Of a stretch of 64,000 bases of DNA, positions 36,441-45,604 are shown one piece after another. The translations under genes and the position numbers were made by a program. Below the pieces are notes generated by a model that had not been told where the DNA came from, did not search any database, and saw only the letters and a program-made list of their open reading frames with translations. This stretch comes from Nostoc flagelliforme FACHB-838 (GTDB lineage Bacteria > Cyanobacteriota > Cyanobacteriia > Cyanobacteriales > Nostocaceae), in NCBI RefSeq assembly GCF_014698065.1, contig NZ_JACJSI010000027.1, positions 1 through 64,000 of the forward strand, written 5' to 3'. The first letter of the stretch is position 1. Each line of letters starts with the position of its first letter.

Positions 36441-39400
36441 ATGGTTAATAACGATTCTGCACGAGCAGAGAACAATCAGCACTTGCTAATGCGCTTACCG
36501 CAGACCCTGAGTTATCTCGAAACCTGGGGCTTTGGTTTAACGGGTCATGTTGGATGGATTGGTACTGCCCCTATCATTCATGCAGCGTTAGGGCCTAAAG
36601 CAATCTTAGTTTGGTTTTTCGGTACGATCATTTCCTTTTTACTTAACTTGCAGGTACAAAGTCTAGGTAGACACTGGTCAGATGTCGCAGGAGGTACACC
36701 AAACTACACCACAAGGCTATTAAAGAACTTTCCTGGCTTAGGGCGTTACGTAGCTTTAGGATACTTTTTTAGCTGGGCAGCAGCACCAGCTCTGTATGCG
36801 ATTATTCTCACCAACCTAATTAAAGTCAATTTTGAAACATTAGGTATTTCTTGTCCAGAAACTTTCTTAAAAGTTTTATTTACAGCGATTCCTTTTATTT
36901 TGGCCTTCAGTGGCACTCGTGCTTTAGCTCTCCTGCATTTATTTTTTGTATTCCCAGCGATTTTATTACTGTTATTGTTTTGTGTTCAAGGCGTATTATG
37001 GTTAGCCTTTTCATCTGCTAGTTTTCAATTTTCCCCAACTAGCACACATAGCCTGAGTTTTGAAGAATGGGCAAAGTGGTTTTTTCTAGCTAGCTATTCA
37101 ATTTATGCTTGTGAAACCACTTCTTCTTTTGTTGCTGATAGTCGTCACCCAAATAAAACTTTAAAGTTCTTAACTGTGGCTGCTTGGTTGATTCCTCTAG
37201 TGTTTTTAGGTGGTTCTTGGGTATTAATGTGTTCGGCTCCAAATCCCACGATAGGTGACGATACATTCTTAAATTTGGTAGCGGCTTCTAAGCCTTTTTG
37301 GGGTAAATCTGCCCCCTTTCTAGCAACACTTCTAATCACTATATCTTGCCTTCTAAGTTCTGCTACGGCAGTTTCCAACTCTCCTCGGATGTTATACCAG
37401 CTTGCCTTAGACAGACAGATTTCTCCCATATTTGCATTAGTTTCTCGTCAAGGTGTTCTTGGCCCTGCTATTTTAGTTACCTTTCTACTCAGTTTACTTT
37501 GTCTAAATTTGGGAAATGTATCTCAACTTGTTACAGTAGCAGGCACCTGTTATCTTATGTCCATTATGGGACTACATCTGGGATTATGGCTATGTCGGGG
37601 CAAACCACACGTGTTATGGCCTTGGTGGTCACTTGGTTTCTTTTTGGTAGAAGCAGTAGTTCTTATAGTAGGAGGTTTAGCTTGGAATTGGAGAGATTTC
37701 TTAATAGGATTATTATTACCTATTATTCTCATGAGCGCAGATGTAGCGTTACGTCGTTTAAGATTTGCGCCATTACACCCGAACTGGTGGACACAGCGTC
37801 ATAATACTAACTCTAGTAGAAATAACCCTGATTTTGTAGTATTACAAGTGATTGTTTTAGTATCATTAATTTGTACTACTGCCACAATTAGTTGGGTGAT
37901 CCGCGATTTTTTAGATAGACATTCTACTAATCCTCAAAACTCTTTGCTGGCTATTCTCTTAGTGACGCTTTCTTTTACAGGAGTAGCGATCGCTTGCTGG
38001 ACTACTTTACCACAAATTATTGCTATTGATGAAGCACGCAAACAAGCAAGAAACCTATTTATTACTACTCTCGATACCGTTCCAGATACTGTTTTAGTCT
38101 TAGATGAAAACGGGACAATTTCTCAAACAAATGCTGCTGCTGAAGAATTATTTCAAACAAGTGTTCAGGAACTGCTTGGGCAAAACTTGAGTCAAATTCT
38201 GATATGCTATCACGGCAAACCAGAGCAATGGTCTATTAGAAGTGAGCAAACCTTAAAAACTAACCAAGGTTTACGAGTTGTTGAATCAACTATTTCACAA
38301 CCATTTAATTCCCAGCTACGTGAGTATATTGTTATTATCCGTGACATAACTAAGCGGAAGCTAGCAGAGGAAGAATTAGGCCAGTACCGTTATCAACTTG
38401 AGCAGTTAGTGCTAGAACGCACTATTGAGCTTATTAGACTTAATCAACAACTTCAACAAGACATTATCAAGCGTCAAGAAGCACAAGAACAATTACTACA
38501 TAATAGCCTTCATGACGGGCTAACTGGATTACCTAATCAACGATTATTTTTGGAGCGGGTGCAACAGGCAATAGAACATAGTAAACAGCAGAAGAATTAT
38601 TTATTTGCCGTACTTTTCTTAGACCTAGACCGCTTTAAAGTTGTTAATGACAGCCTTGGACATTTGTTGGGAAATCAACTTTTGATTGCAATTTCTCATC
38701 GGCTAAAGTCAATTCTACGAACCGGAGACATCGTTGCTCGTTTTGGCGGAGACGAGTTCACAATTTTAATCGAGGAAATTGAAGATATCAGCACCGCCAT
38801 ACACGTAGCCGAGCGAATTAAAAAGATTTTAGCTTCGCCATTTCAATTAAATGAGCATCGGGTATTTACTAATGTTAGTATTGGCATCGCTTTAAGCAAA
38901 CCAGATTATGAGCAAGCAGCGCAGATTCTACGCGATGCTGATGTGGCAATGTATTGTGCCAAAGCTCTTGGTAAGGCACGTTATGAAGTTTTTGATTCAA
39001 AGATGCACGAGGGTGCAGCTTTGCTCTTGGAGTTAGAAACTGCTTTACGTCATGCGTTGCTCAAGCAAGAAGAATTTCGCCTTGATTACCAGCCAATTAT
39101 TTCACTAACAACTGGCAAAATTATTGGATTTGAGGCACTGATACGTTGGTATCATCCAGAACGAGGGCTTATTTCCCCTGAAGATTTTATTCCTCTGGCG
39201 GAGGAAACTGGAATGATTGTTAGTATCGGGCAATGGGTGCTTTATGAAGCCTGTCAGCAAATGCACTCATGGCATCAACAATTTCCTACCTCACTACCTC
39301 TGACAATTAGCGTAAATTTTTCTGGTAAACAAATCACGCAACCTGATGTGTTTCAAGAAGTTAAATATATTTTGCAGCAAACTGGACTGGAGCCAAGCTG

Positions 39401-39824
39401 TTTGAAATTGGAGATTACTGAAACCTTGTTGATGGATAATTTTGAATTAGCTACTACTGTGCTTTCCCAATTAACAACACTGAATGTTGAGTTACACATG
39501 GATGATTTTGGTACTGGCTATTCGTCCTTGAGTTATCTGCACCGCCTACCAATCAAAACCATTAAGATTGATCGCTCTTTTGTCACCAGTATAGGTAGCC
39601 GAGGAGAAAATTTAGAAATTATTCGAGCAATCGTGACATTGGCTCATAATTTAAATATGTCTGTAACAGCAGAAGGGATAGAAACTGTAGAGCAATTAGC
39701 ACAATTGAAGGCTTTACAATGTGATTATGGACAAGGGTATTTTTTCTTACCACCTATGGGATGTGCAGAAGTAGAAATACTACTTGCTGCTAACTTGTGC
39801 GGAAAAAACTTTTTAAAGAGATAA
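36441..39824 (+). CDS. APC-type permease-PAS-GGDEF-EAL protein (c-di-GMP enzyme with transporter-like sensor)
   Basis: A 1127-residue membrane protein. Residues about 20-520 carry a dozen or more hydrophobic helices and resemble an amino-acid/polyamine permease (LSYLETWGFGLTGHVGWIGT, FFSWAAAPALYAIIL, ASYSIYACETTSSFVADSRH). A PAS domain (about 535-640: TVPDTVLVLDENGTISQTNA, IIRDITKRKLAEEE) and a coiled coil follow. GGDEF domain: GGDEF at 769-773, with inhibitory-site RTGD at 760-763. EAL domain: EAL at 898-900, then SVNFSG, EITET, DDFGTGYSSL, IKIDRSF, TAEGIET and QGY. Motifs for both cyclase and phosphodiesterase activity are intact. It may sense an amine or amino acid and set c-di-GMP level; that coupling is inference. 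Confidence 0.9.
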   Translation: MVNNDSARAENNQHLLMRLPQTLSYLETWGFGLTGHVGWIGTAPIIHAALGPKAILVWFFGTIISFLLNLQVQSLGRHWSDVAGGTPNYTTRLLKNFPGLGRYVALGYFFSWAAAPALYAIILTNLIKVNFETLGISCPETFLKVLFTAIPFILAFSGTRALALLHLFFVFPAILLLLLFCVQGVLWLAFSSASFQFSPTSTHSLSFEEWAKWFFLASYSIYACETTSSFVADSRHPNKTLKFLTVAAWLIPLVFLGGSWVLMCSAPNPTIGDDTFLNLVAASKPFWGKSAPFLATLLITISCLLSSATAVSNSPRMLYQLALDRQISPIFALVSRQGVLGPAILVTFLLSLLCLNLGNVSQLVTVAGTCYLMSIMGLHLGLWLCRGKPHVLWPWWSLGFFLVEAVVLIVGGLAWNWRDFLIGLLLPIILMSADVALRRLRFAPLHPNWWTQRHNTNSSRNNPDFVVLQVIVLVSLICTTATISWVIRDFLDRHSTNPQNSLLAILLVTLSFTGVAIACWTTLPQIIAIDEARKQARNLFITTLDTVPDTVLVLDENGTISQTNAAAEELFQTSVQELLGQNLSQILICYHGKPEQWSIRSEQTLKTNQGLRVVESTISQPFNSQLREYIVIIRDITKRKLAEEELGQYRYQLEQLVLERTIELIRLNQQLQQDIIKRQEAQEQLLHNSLHDGLTGLPNQRLFLERVQQAIEHSKQQKNYLFAVLFLDLDRFKVVNDSLGHLLGNQLLIAISHRLKSILRTGDIVARFGGDEFTILIEEIEDISTAIHVAERIKKILASPFQLNEHRVFTNVSIGIALSKPDYEQAAQILRDADVAMYCAKALGKARYEVFDSKMHEGAALLLELETALRHALLKQEEFRLDYQPIISLTTGKIIGFEALIRWYHPERGLISPEDFIPLAEETGMIVSIGQWVLYEACQQMHSWHQQFPTSLPLTISVNFSGKQITQPDVFQEVKYILQQTGLEPSCLKLEITETLLMDNFELATTVLSQLTTLNVELHMDDFGTGYSSLSYLHRLPIKTIKIDRSFVTSIGSRGENLEIIRAIVTLAHNLNMSVTAEGIETVEQLAQLKALQCDYGQGYFFLPPMGCAEVEILLAANLCGKNFLKR

Positions 39825-39897
39825 AATCTTGGGAGCAAATTTTGTTTAGAGAAACAGCTTCTAATATCAGGCAATTAATTTTGCTTGAACATTTACA

Positions 39898-41049
39898 TTA
39901 GTGTAGTACTCGCTGTAGCTGGAAATTTTCTACGTTATTAGCTAACCCTTCTTCTAATAAAAGTTCGTTAACAAAAGTATCGATTTTATCGCGGTTGATA
40001 TTTTGCATGATTATAATGTGTACCCAATTTTCAAAAGTTGCTAACTGCCATTTTTTAATTAACTTTTGAGAAGGTTTTTGCAAGACTACGGTATTAGAGA
40101 ACTTATTGAGCATACATGGATATTCTCTGATTTTAAGTTGTTGGAAAAGATATTGAGCATTATTAATACAGGTATTTGCTTCTCTAGCTAATCCATCATA
40201 ACCTCTTGTTTGCATTGCATACCAGAGAATCAGAGGTGTATGACCGTTTCTCGATCCTAGAATTGTTGTATCTGATGAACCAATATATTCAATTGCTGTT
40301 TCAACTTTTTCTACCCATTTTTTCTTAGTTAAAACTACACCGCAAGGTAAGGGAGAACCAATGAATTTAGCAGAAATAGCTACACTATCTATAGGTTTTT
40401 GAAAGTTAATTTGCGGAGCGCCATCTAGAAAGGGCAATATTAATCCTGAAAGCGCGGCATCACAATGAATGTAATAATCTTTAATCTGATTGCGTTCTAA
40501 AATTTCTAGAACTTTGTCTAAGTCGTCAATTGCACCTTTGACAGTAGTCCCAATATTTAAATTTATGATCGCTGGATAATTCCGATTTTCGCTAATGACT
40601 TGTTCAAAATGTTCATAATTCATCTCTCCATTAATTTGTGAATTAACAACATTATGTTGGATGCGGAATAATTTTGCTGCTTTGGGTATTGAGTAATGAG
40701 AGTCTTGTGATGAGTAAAGAATGCCACTAGGGTAAATTTCTCTTGCTAAGAAGATTCCATATAAATTACCTTCAGTTCCGCCAGCAGTAACATAACCCCA
40801 GAACTGATTTTCTGGAATTTTATAGAGTTGAGCAAAAAAAGCTAATACTTCTTGCTCAAATTTACGAGAATGCAGACCAAAATCTGGCTCAATATATGGA
40901 TCTCCAGCATTATTTAATAGATGATTAAAGAATTTAGCTATCAAACTATAATCACAACTTAAATTATATGGATAGCCTGCATGAAACTGCGATCGCTGTT
41001 CTATTTGCACCAAAAAATCTGCCAACTCTTTAGTAACTTTATTTGACAT
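39898..41049 (-). CDS. Histidine-decarboxylase-like PLP enzyme (group II), active-site spacing altered
   Basis: A 383-residue group II PLP-dependent decarboxylase most like bacterial histidine decarboxylase (histidine to histamine). Visible: PYNLSCDYSLIAKFFNHLLN, YVTAGGTEGNLYGIFLARE (PLP phosphate loop), SSQDSHYSIPKAAKL (PLP-stacking histidine), IINLNIGTTVKGAIDD, IHCDAALSGLILPF (aspartate pairing with the PLP nitrogen) and the PLP lysine K228 in DSVAISAKFIGSPLPCGVVL. In the family the lysine is preceded by histidine (SGHKxxGSP-type), but here the stretch reads ISAKFIGSP and is one residue shorter, so the histidine is missing. The enzyme may be impaired or changed in specificity. Monocistronic, ATG 41049. 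Confidence 0.85.
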   Translation of the reverse strand: MSNKVTKELADFLVQIEQRSQFHAGYPYNLSCDYSLIAKFFNHLLNNAGDPYIEPDFGLHSRKFEQEVLAFFAQLYKIPENQFWGYVTAGGTEGNLYGIFLAREIYPSGILYSSQDSHYSIPKAAKLFRIQHNVVNSQINGEMNYEHFEQVISENRNYPAIINLNIGTTVKGAIDDLDKVLEILERNQIKDYYIHCDAALSGLILPFLDGAPQINFQKPIDSVAISAKFIGSPLPCGVVLTKKKWVEKVETAIEYIGSSDTTILGSRNGHTPLILWYAMQTRGYDGLAREANTCINNAQYLFQQLKIREYPCMLNKFSNTVVLQKPSQKLIKKWQLATFENWVHIIIMQNINRDKIDTFVNELLLEEGLANNVENFQLQRVLH

Positions 41050-41465
41050 ATCTTTGAATCCTTTAAATTTTGGCTTAATGGATGTTTTAATCTAAAATCT
41101 ACGTATTAATCCATACCTTTATATTTTTTTAACAATGCTGTAGTTTGGCTCTATATTTGAAGAGCATACAGTGAGAATACTTAGAAAGCTTCAGTGAAAA
41201 CACCCATTTTTTTTGCTCAAAAATATATTACCCTTAGACTTACGCACTATAGGAAATAACCATAATGTGTATTACGCAAAATATCTATTTCAGGCGCTGG
41301 CTGCAACGTGAATTCCACGGATGATGTAGTTTCTATCTAATTAGCTGAATGAAAAGACCGCTAAGAAGTTTTACTAGGCAAAAAATTCCCTCTCCGACTT
41401 GGAGAGGGAAAGACTTGAACTTTAATTGAAGATAGGGAGAGGTTTGTTGAACTAACGTATATTTA
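41050..41465. other. Intergenic region between HDC-like gene and ileS
   Basis: About 415 bases with no ORF. TTCCCTCTCC (41386-41395) and GGAGAGGGAA (41401-41410) form a perfect 10-bp hairpin of a dispersed family; related hairpins lie on the other side of ileS. The ileS transcript ends into this hairpin. Confidence 0.6.
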
Positions 41466-44372
41466 CTAGAACTTTCCAGCTAAGGCTGCAACGCATCGTT
41501 CGCAAATTAAGGGATGTTCTGCTGATTCTCCTACATGAGTAGAATAGTTCCAACAGCGAATACACTTCGTGTAAGCTTTGCCAACGCATTTTTGCCCCTC
41601 TGCTTTCACTACGCCAATCCCCCAGTTTTCTGTCTGCGCTGTATATTCTAATCCTTGCAATCCTTCAGCAGAATCTAATAATTCCACTTGGGAAGTCAGC
41701 AATAAATATCGCAGTTCATCGATACCGTTACCCTTAACTGGGTTAAAGGCTTTGATAGCATCGCCTAACTGTTTGTGAGGTATATGAATCAAAGCTTTGG
41801 CTTCTAGGGAAGAACCAATCATTTTTTCAATCCTGGCTTGTTCCAACACCTTGTTAACATCAGTGCGGAGTTGTCGCAGCGTTCCCCAAAATTCTGCTAA
41901 CTCTGGATTACGCCATTTTTCCTCAACTTGCACCCAACCGGCTTCAAACACTGATTTATAAGGTGTTTTGTAGGGGAGATATTGCCAGATATCTTCGGCG
42001 GTGTGGGATAGTACTGGTGCGATCGCTCGTGCTAAATTATCTAAAGCTATTTTCAGCACCGTTTGACAGCTGCGACGGCGGAAAGCATCTTTTGCACTGA
42101 TGTACAGCCTATCTTTGGCCACATCTAAATAAAAGTTGGATAAATCCACCACGCAGAAATTCTGCACTGTTTGGAAAAAGCGGAAGAATTGGAAAGTCTC
42201 AAAGGCAACGGTTACTTCTTCAAATACCTCGGTGATGCGGTGCAGTATATAACGGTCAAGTTCTGGCAATTCCTCGAAGGGAACTGCATCTTTTTCTGGG
42301 TCAAAATCATCCAAGCTACCCAACAAAAACCGCGCCGTATTGCGAATCTTGCCTCTAACATCATTCATCTGCTTGATGATGTTTTTGCCAATGCGGACAT
42401 CGCCAGAGTAGTCTACCGATGATACCCACAATCGCAATACATCTGCACCGTAAGGCGGTTCTACTTTTTGATTTTTTCCGCCTTCAATGATTGTATTGGG
42501 GTCAACCACATTTCCTTCTGACTTACTCATCTTTCGCCCTTGTTCGTCTAAGGCGAAGCCGTGAGTTAGCACAGTTTTGTAAGGTGCAATGTCATTTACC
42601 GCTACACTGGTGAGCAAACTTGACTGAAACCAGCCGCGATGTTGGTCGGAACCTTCCAAATATATATCAGCAGGGTAGCGTAACTCTGGACGCTGTTGGA
42701 CAACAGCCGCCCAAGATGAACCAGAATCAAACCATACATCCATTGTGTCTGTACCTCTGCGGTAAGACTTGCCATTTTGACGATAAGATTCGGGTAATAA
42801 CTCCTCTACTGAAAGTTCCCACCAAGCATCAGAACCTTTTTCAGCGATGATTCCTTGAATATGGTTGATAATTTCTTCATTCAGCAGTACTTCCCCCGTG
42901 GTTTCATCGTAGAAAACGGGAATGGGTACACCCCAAGCGCGTTGACGGGAGATACACCAATCGGAACGTTCCGCTACCATTGGCGTGATGCGATTTTCAC
43001 CTTGGGCTGGAATCCATTTTACCGTGGCGATCGCTTTTAGTGCTTCTTCTCTAAATCCTTCCACGGAAGCAAACCATTGTTCAGTAGCGCGGAAAATCGT
43101 TGGTTTCTTCGTCCGCCAATCATAAGGATACTTGTGGGGGTATGGTTCTTCTTTCAACAAAGAACCAGCCCCCGCCAGTGCATCAATTACCGCCTGATTT
43201 CCATCACCCAGCACATTTAACCCAGCAAATTGTCCCGCTTCTTCGGTAAAATTGCCATTGTCATCCACTGGTGCAAGGATGGGTAAACCGTAGCGCTGAC
43301 CAACAATGTAATCTTCCTGACCATGACCGGGGGCTGTGTGTACCAACCCAGTACCTGACTCAGTAGTGATGTAATCACCACCTACGACAATCGGACTTTC
43401 CCGGTCATATAGAGGATGACGGTAAGTAGTATGTTCTAAATCATTCCCCTTAAAGGTGGCTTTTAGAGTTAACTCAACTCCCAAGGTTGAAGATAAACGT
43501 TCTACTAAATCAGCAGCAACGATTAAGTATTTGAAATTACTTTGCGCCTCCGATTCTGAGCGGGAAACTTCCACCACTGCATAATTCAAATCTGCATTCA
43601 CCGCTACAGCCAAATTTCCCGGAATTGTCCAAGGTGTAGTTGTCCAGATAGCCACACCTAAATCTGAGAGATATTCCGCCAATAGTGGTTTTACAGCTTC
43701 CGCCAAACTTGTGATTGCAAAAGCTGCATAGATACTACGAGAAACGTGACCTTCGGGATATTCCAACTCAGCTTCAGCCAAAGCGGTATGAGAACTGGGA
43801 CTCCAGTGAACCGGCTTTAAACCGCGATAGATGTAGCCTTTTAAGAACATCTGACCAAACACGCCAATTTGAGCCGCTTCATATTCCGGCTTCAAAGTTA
43901 GATAAGGATTGTCCCAATCGCCCCAAATACCGTAGCGTTGAAAATTTTGGCGCTGGTTATCTACCGTAGCTAAACCAAATTCTTTCGCTTTCTGCCGCAG
44001 TTGTAAAGACGTTAAATTTTGCCGTTCTGCTGACTTCATGTTCTGCAAAACTTTTAACTCAATTGGCAATCCGTGACAATCCCAACCAGGGACGTAGCGA
44101 ACTTTACGCCCTTGTAACATTTGGTAGCGGTTAATAATATCTTTGAGAATTTTATTTAAGGCATGACCAATATGGAGTGAGCCATTAGCGTAGGGAGGCC
44201 CATCGTGCAGTATAAATAATTCGCCGGGGTTATTTTCAAAGAGGCGATCGTAAATTTTATTTTCTTCCCAAAATTTTTGGATTTCAGGCTCACGCTTGAT
44301 GGCGTTTGCCCGCATATCAAAGTTAGTCTTGGGTAAGTTGACAGTATCTTTGTAACTTCCTGATTCGGTCAC
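41466..44372 (-). CDS. ileS: Isoleucine--tRNA ligase
   Basis: A class Ia aminoacyl-tRNA synthetase of 968 residues. HIGH signature in PPYANGSLHIGHALNKILKD (HIGH at 67-70), editing-domain motifs in TTTPWTIPGNLAVAV and HTAPGHGQEDY, KMSKS loop in DEQGRKMSKSEGNVVDPN, and a C-terminal zinc site in CIRCWNY and LICERC. The frame is open to about 44435, but cyanobacterial IleS proteins start with M-T-E-x-G-SYKDTVNLP, which corresponds to GTG 44370-44372 here, so I chose that. Monocistronic. Both flanks carry CCCTCTCC hairpin repeats. Confidence 0.96.
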   Translation of the reverse strand: MTESGSYKDTVNLPKTNFDMRANAIKREPEIQKFWEENKIYDRLFENNPGELFILHDGPPYANGSLHIGHALNKILKDIINRYQMLQGRKVRYVPGWDCHGLPIELKVLQNMKSAERQNLTSLQLRQKAKEFGLATVDNQRQNFQRYGIWGDWDNPYLTLKPEYEAAQIGVFGQMFLKGYIYRGLKPVHWSPSSHTALAEAELEYPEGHVSRSIYAAFAITSLAEAVKPLLAEYLSDLGVAIWTTTPWTIPGNLAVAVNADLNYAVVEVSRSESEAQSNFKYLIVAADLVERLSSTLGVELTLKATFKGNDLEHTTYRHPLYDRESPIVVGGDYITTESGTGLVHTAPGHGQEDYIVGQRYGLPILAPVDDNGNFTEEAGQFAGLNVLGDGNQAVIDALAGAGSLLKEEPYPHKYPYDWRTKKPTIFRATEQWFASVEGFREEALKAIATVKWIPAQGENRITPMVAERSDWCISRQRAWGVPIPVFYDETTGEVLLNEEIINHIQGIIAEKGSDAWWELSVEELLPESYRQNGKSYRRGTDTMDVWFDSGSSWAAVVQQRPELRYPADIYLEGSDQHRGWFQSSLLTSVAVNDIAPYKTVLTHGFALDEQGRKMSKSEGNVVDPNTIIEGGKNQKVEPPYGADVLRLWVSSVDYSGDVRIGKNIIKQMNDVRGKIRNTARFLLGSLDDFDPEKDAVPFEELPELDRYILHRITEVFEEVTVAFETFQFFRFFQTVQNFCVVDLSNFYLDVAKDRLYISAKDAFRRRSCQTVLKIALDNLARAIAPVLSHTAEDIWQYLPYKTPYKSVFEAGWVQVEEKWRNPELAEFWGTLRQLRTDVNKVLEQARIEKMIGSSLEAKALIHIPHKQLGDAIKAFNPVKGNGIDELRYLLLTSQVELLDSAEGLQGLEYTAQTENWGIGVVKAEGQKCVGKAYTKCIRCWNYSTHVGESAEHPLICERCVAALAGKF

Positions 44373-44486
44373 AGTCTCATGCCTAGAATTAGGTGTGCAG
44401 GTTTTATCAATTATAGAAGATAGCCTGAAATCCAAAATTCCCTATTTGAACGTGGTTTGATAAGTATTATTTGACCTCTCCCCCAG

Positions 44487-44561
44487 CCCCTCTCCGGAGC
44501 GGAGAGGGGAGCAAAAAGCTGAATTTTTGTTCAGGTCTCTCCCTCTCCGAGTCGGAGAGGG
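44487..44561. repeat. Pair of CCCTCTCC/GGAGAGGG hairpin repeats
   Basis: CCCCTCTCCG (44487-44496) with CGGAGAGGGG (44500-44509), then CCCTCTCCGA (44541-44550) with TCGGAGAGGG (44552-44561). Both stems are perfect 10-mers. They lie upstream of ileS and belong to the same family as 41386-41410. The rest of 44373-44725 has no gene. Confidence 0.85.
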
Positions 44562-44725
44562 ACGGTTTTACTACATAAAACCAGGGGTTTCTAGGCGATT
44601 AGGGAACTAATCACGAATTTTGCGGAGTTGAGAGTTAATCAACAGAAAGTAGTATACTTTTGTGGGTTCGCGTCAAGCTATCCAAAAATTTCGTCTAAAA
44701 ACCAATAATTTTGGGGTTGCTCTAA

Positions 44726-45094
44726 ATGCTAAGTCCTGTCGTAACGGTAAGTATCTTTCAAAAACAACCCGATCCTCAAGCATTTTCAGCAGGCCAAGTC
44801 ATCTTTGAAGAAGGGCAGTCTGGTGAGCAAATGTACGGGATTCTGGAAGGAACAGTAGATATATTAGTCAATGGCAAGGTTGTAGAAACCATTGACACAG
44901 GTGAAGTTTTTGGTGTCGGGGTACTTGTAGGAGTAAAAAATAGAACTTACACAGCTATTGCCAAGGTGGACAGCAAACTTGCTTTCGTTGATGAGAAAGC
45001 ATTTCTCTTTGCCGTTCAGGAAACACCCATGTTTGCCCTCAAGGTGATGAAAAGTTACTCAGAGCGTCTAAGTCGCGTGCAGCGCATGGTGTGA
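44726..45094 (+). CDS. Stand-alone cyclic-nucleotide-binding (CRP-like) domain protein
   Basis: 122 residues consisting of only a cNMP-binding beta-roll: FSAGQVIFEEGQSGEQMYGI, LEGTVDILVNGKVVETIDTG, EVFGVGVLVGVKNRTYTAIA, DEKAFLFAVQETPMFALKVM. There is no DNA-binding helix-turn-helix. In the phosphate-binding cassette the usual FGE-type glutamate is replaced (FGVGVLVG), while an arginine remains in KNRTYTA, so cAMP or cGMP binding is doubtful. Single-domain forms like this are common in cyanobacteria with unknown partners. It precedes the Lin0512-type gene by 141 bases on the same strand. Confidence 0.85.
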   Translation: MLSPVVTVSIFQKQPDPQAFSAGQVIFEEGQSGEQMYGILEGTVDILVNGKVVETIDTGEVFGVGVLVGVKNRTYTAIAKVDSKLAFVDEKAFLFAVQETPMFALKVMKSYSERLSRVQRMV

Positions 45095-45235
45095 GGCAGG
45101 GGGCAGGGGGCATATATACCTCTCATTGCAGGACTCTACGTGAAGGTTTTTGCAGAGAAGCGATGCAGTATTGCAAGTGAGCTACAGCCCTCTGCTTTTC
45201 TTGGTGAAAGGTGCAGAACTTACTGGAGGTTAGCA

Positions 45236-45604
45236 ATGGCGCGTAAACGGTTGATTATTGAGATGGGTATGGGAATAGATCAGCATGGACAAGAACCAAC
45301 AGTAGCAGCATCTAGAGCAGTACGTAATGCGATCGCTCATAATGCTTTACCTGGTGTTTGGGAAGTTGCAGGCTTAAGTCACCCCAATGAAATGATTATA
45401 GAGGTTCAGGTAGCAGTTCCATACCCCGAACAAGTTAGGGAAGAAGAGGTACTCGCTGTATTACCATTTGGTCAAAAAACTCTCACCGTAGAATCTGGGG
45501 GGATGATAGTTCAAGGGCGGGCGATTCCCGAACTCAATGATAAAAATGACGAAATGTTGATTGCGATCGCAGCTGTTACAGTTCTCATCGAAGATGGTAG
45601 CTGA
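45236..45604 (+). CDS. Lin0512-family conserved hypothetical protein
   Basis: 122 residues from ATG 45236. GGAGGT at 45225-45230 is five bases upstream, which decides this start over the longer frame beginning at 45140. The sequence RLIIEMGMGIDQHGQEPTVA, SRAVRNAIAHNALPGVWEVA and EVQVAVPYPEQV, then GGMIVQGRAIPELNDKNDEM, matches the Lin0512 family as I remember it. The family has a small ligand-binding fold and no assigned reaction. No operon partner is clear beyond the upstream cNMP-domain gene. Confidence 0.8.
   Translation: MARKRLIIEMGMGIDQHGQEPTVAASRAVRNAIAHNALPGVWEVAGLSHPNEMIIEVQVAVPYPEQVREEEVLAVLPFGQKTLTVESGGMIVQGRAIPELNDKNDEMLIAIAAVTVLIEDGS

Noticed and set aside
45140-45235. N-terminal extension of the Lin0512-type ORF
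   Set aside because: GGAGGT five bases before ATG 45236 and the family start at ARKRLIIEMG favour the shorter protein.
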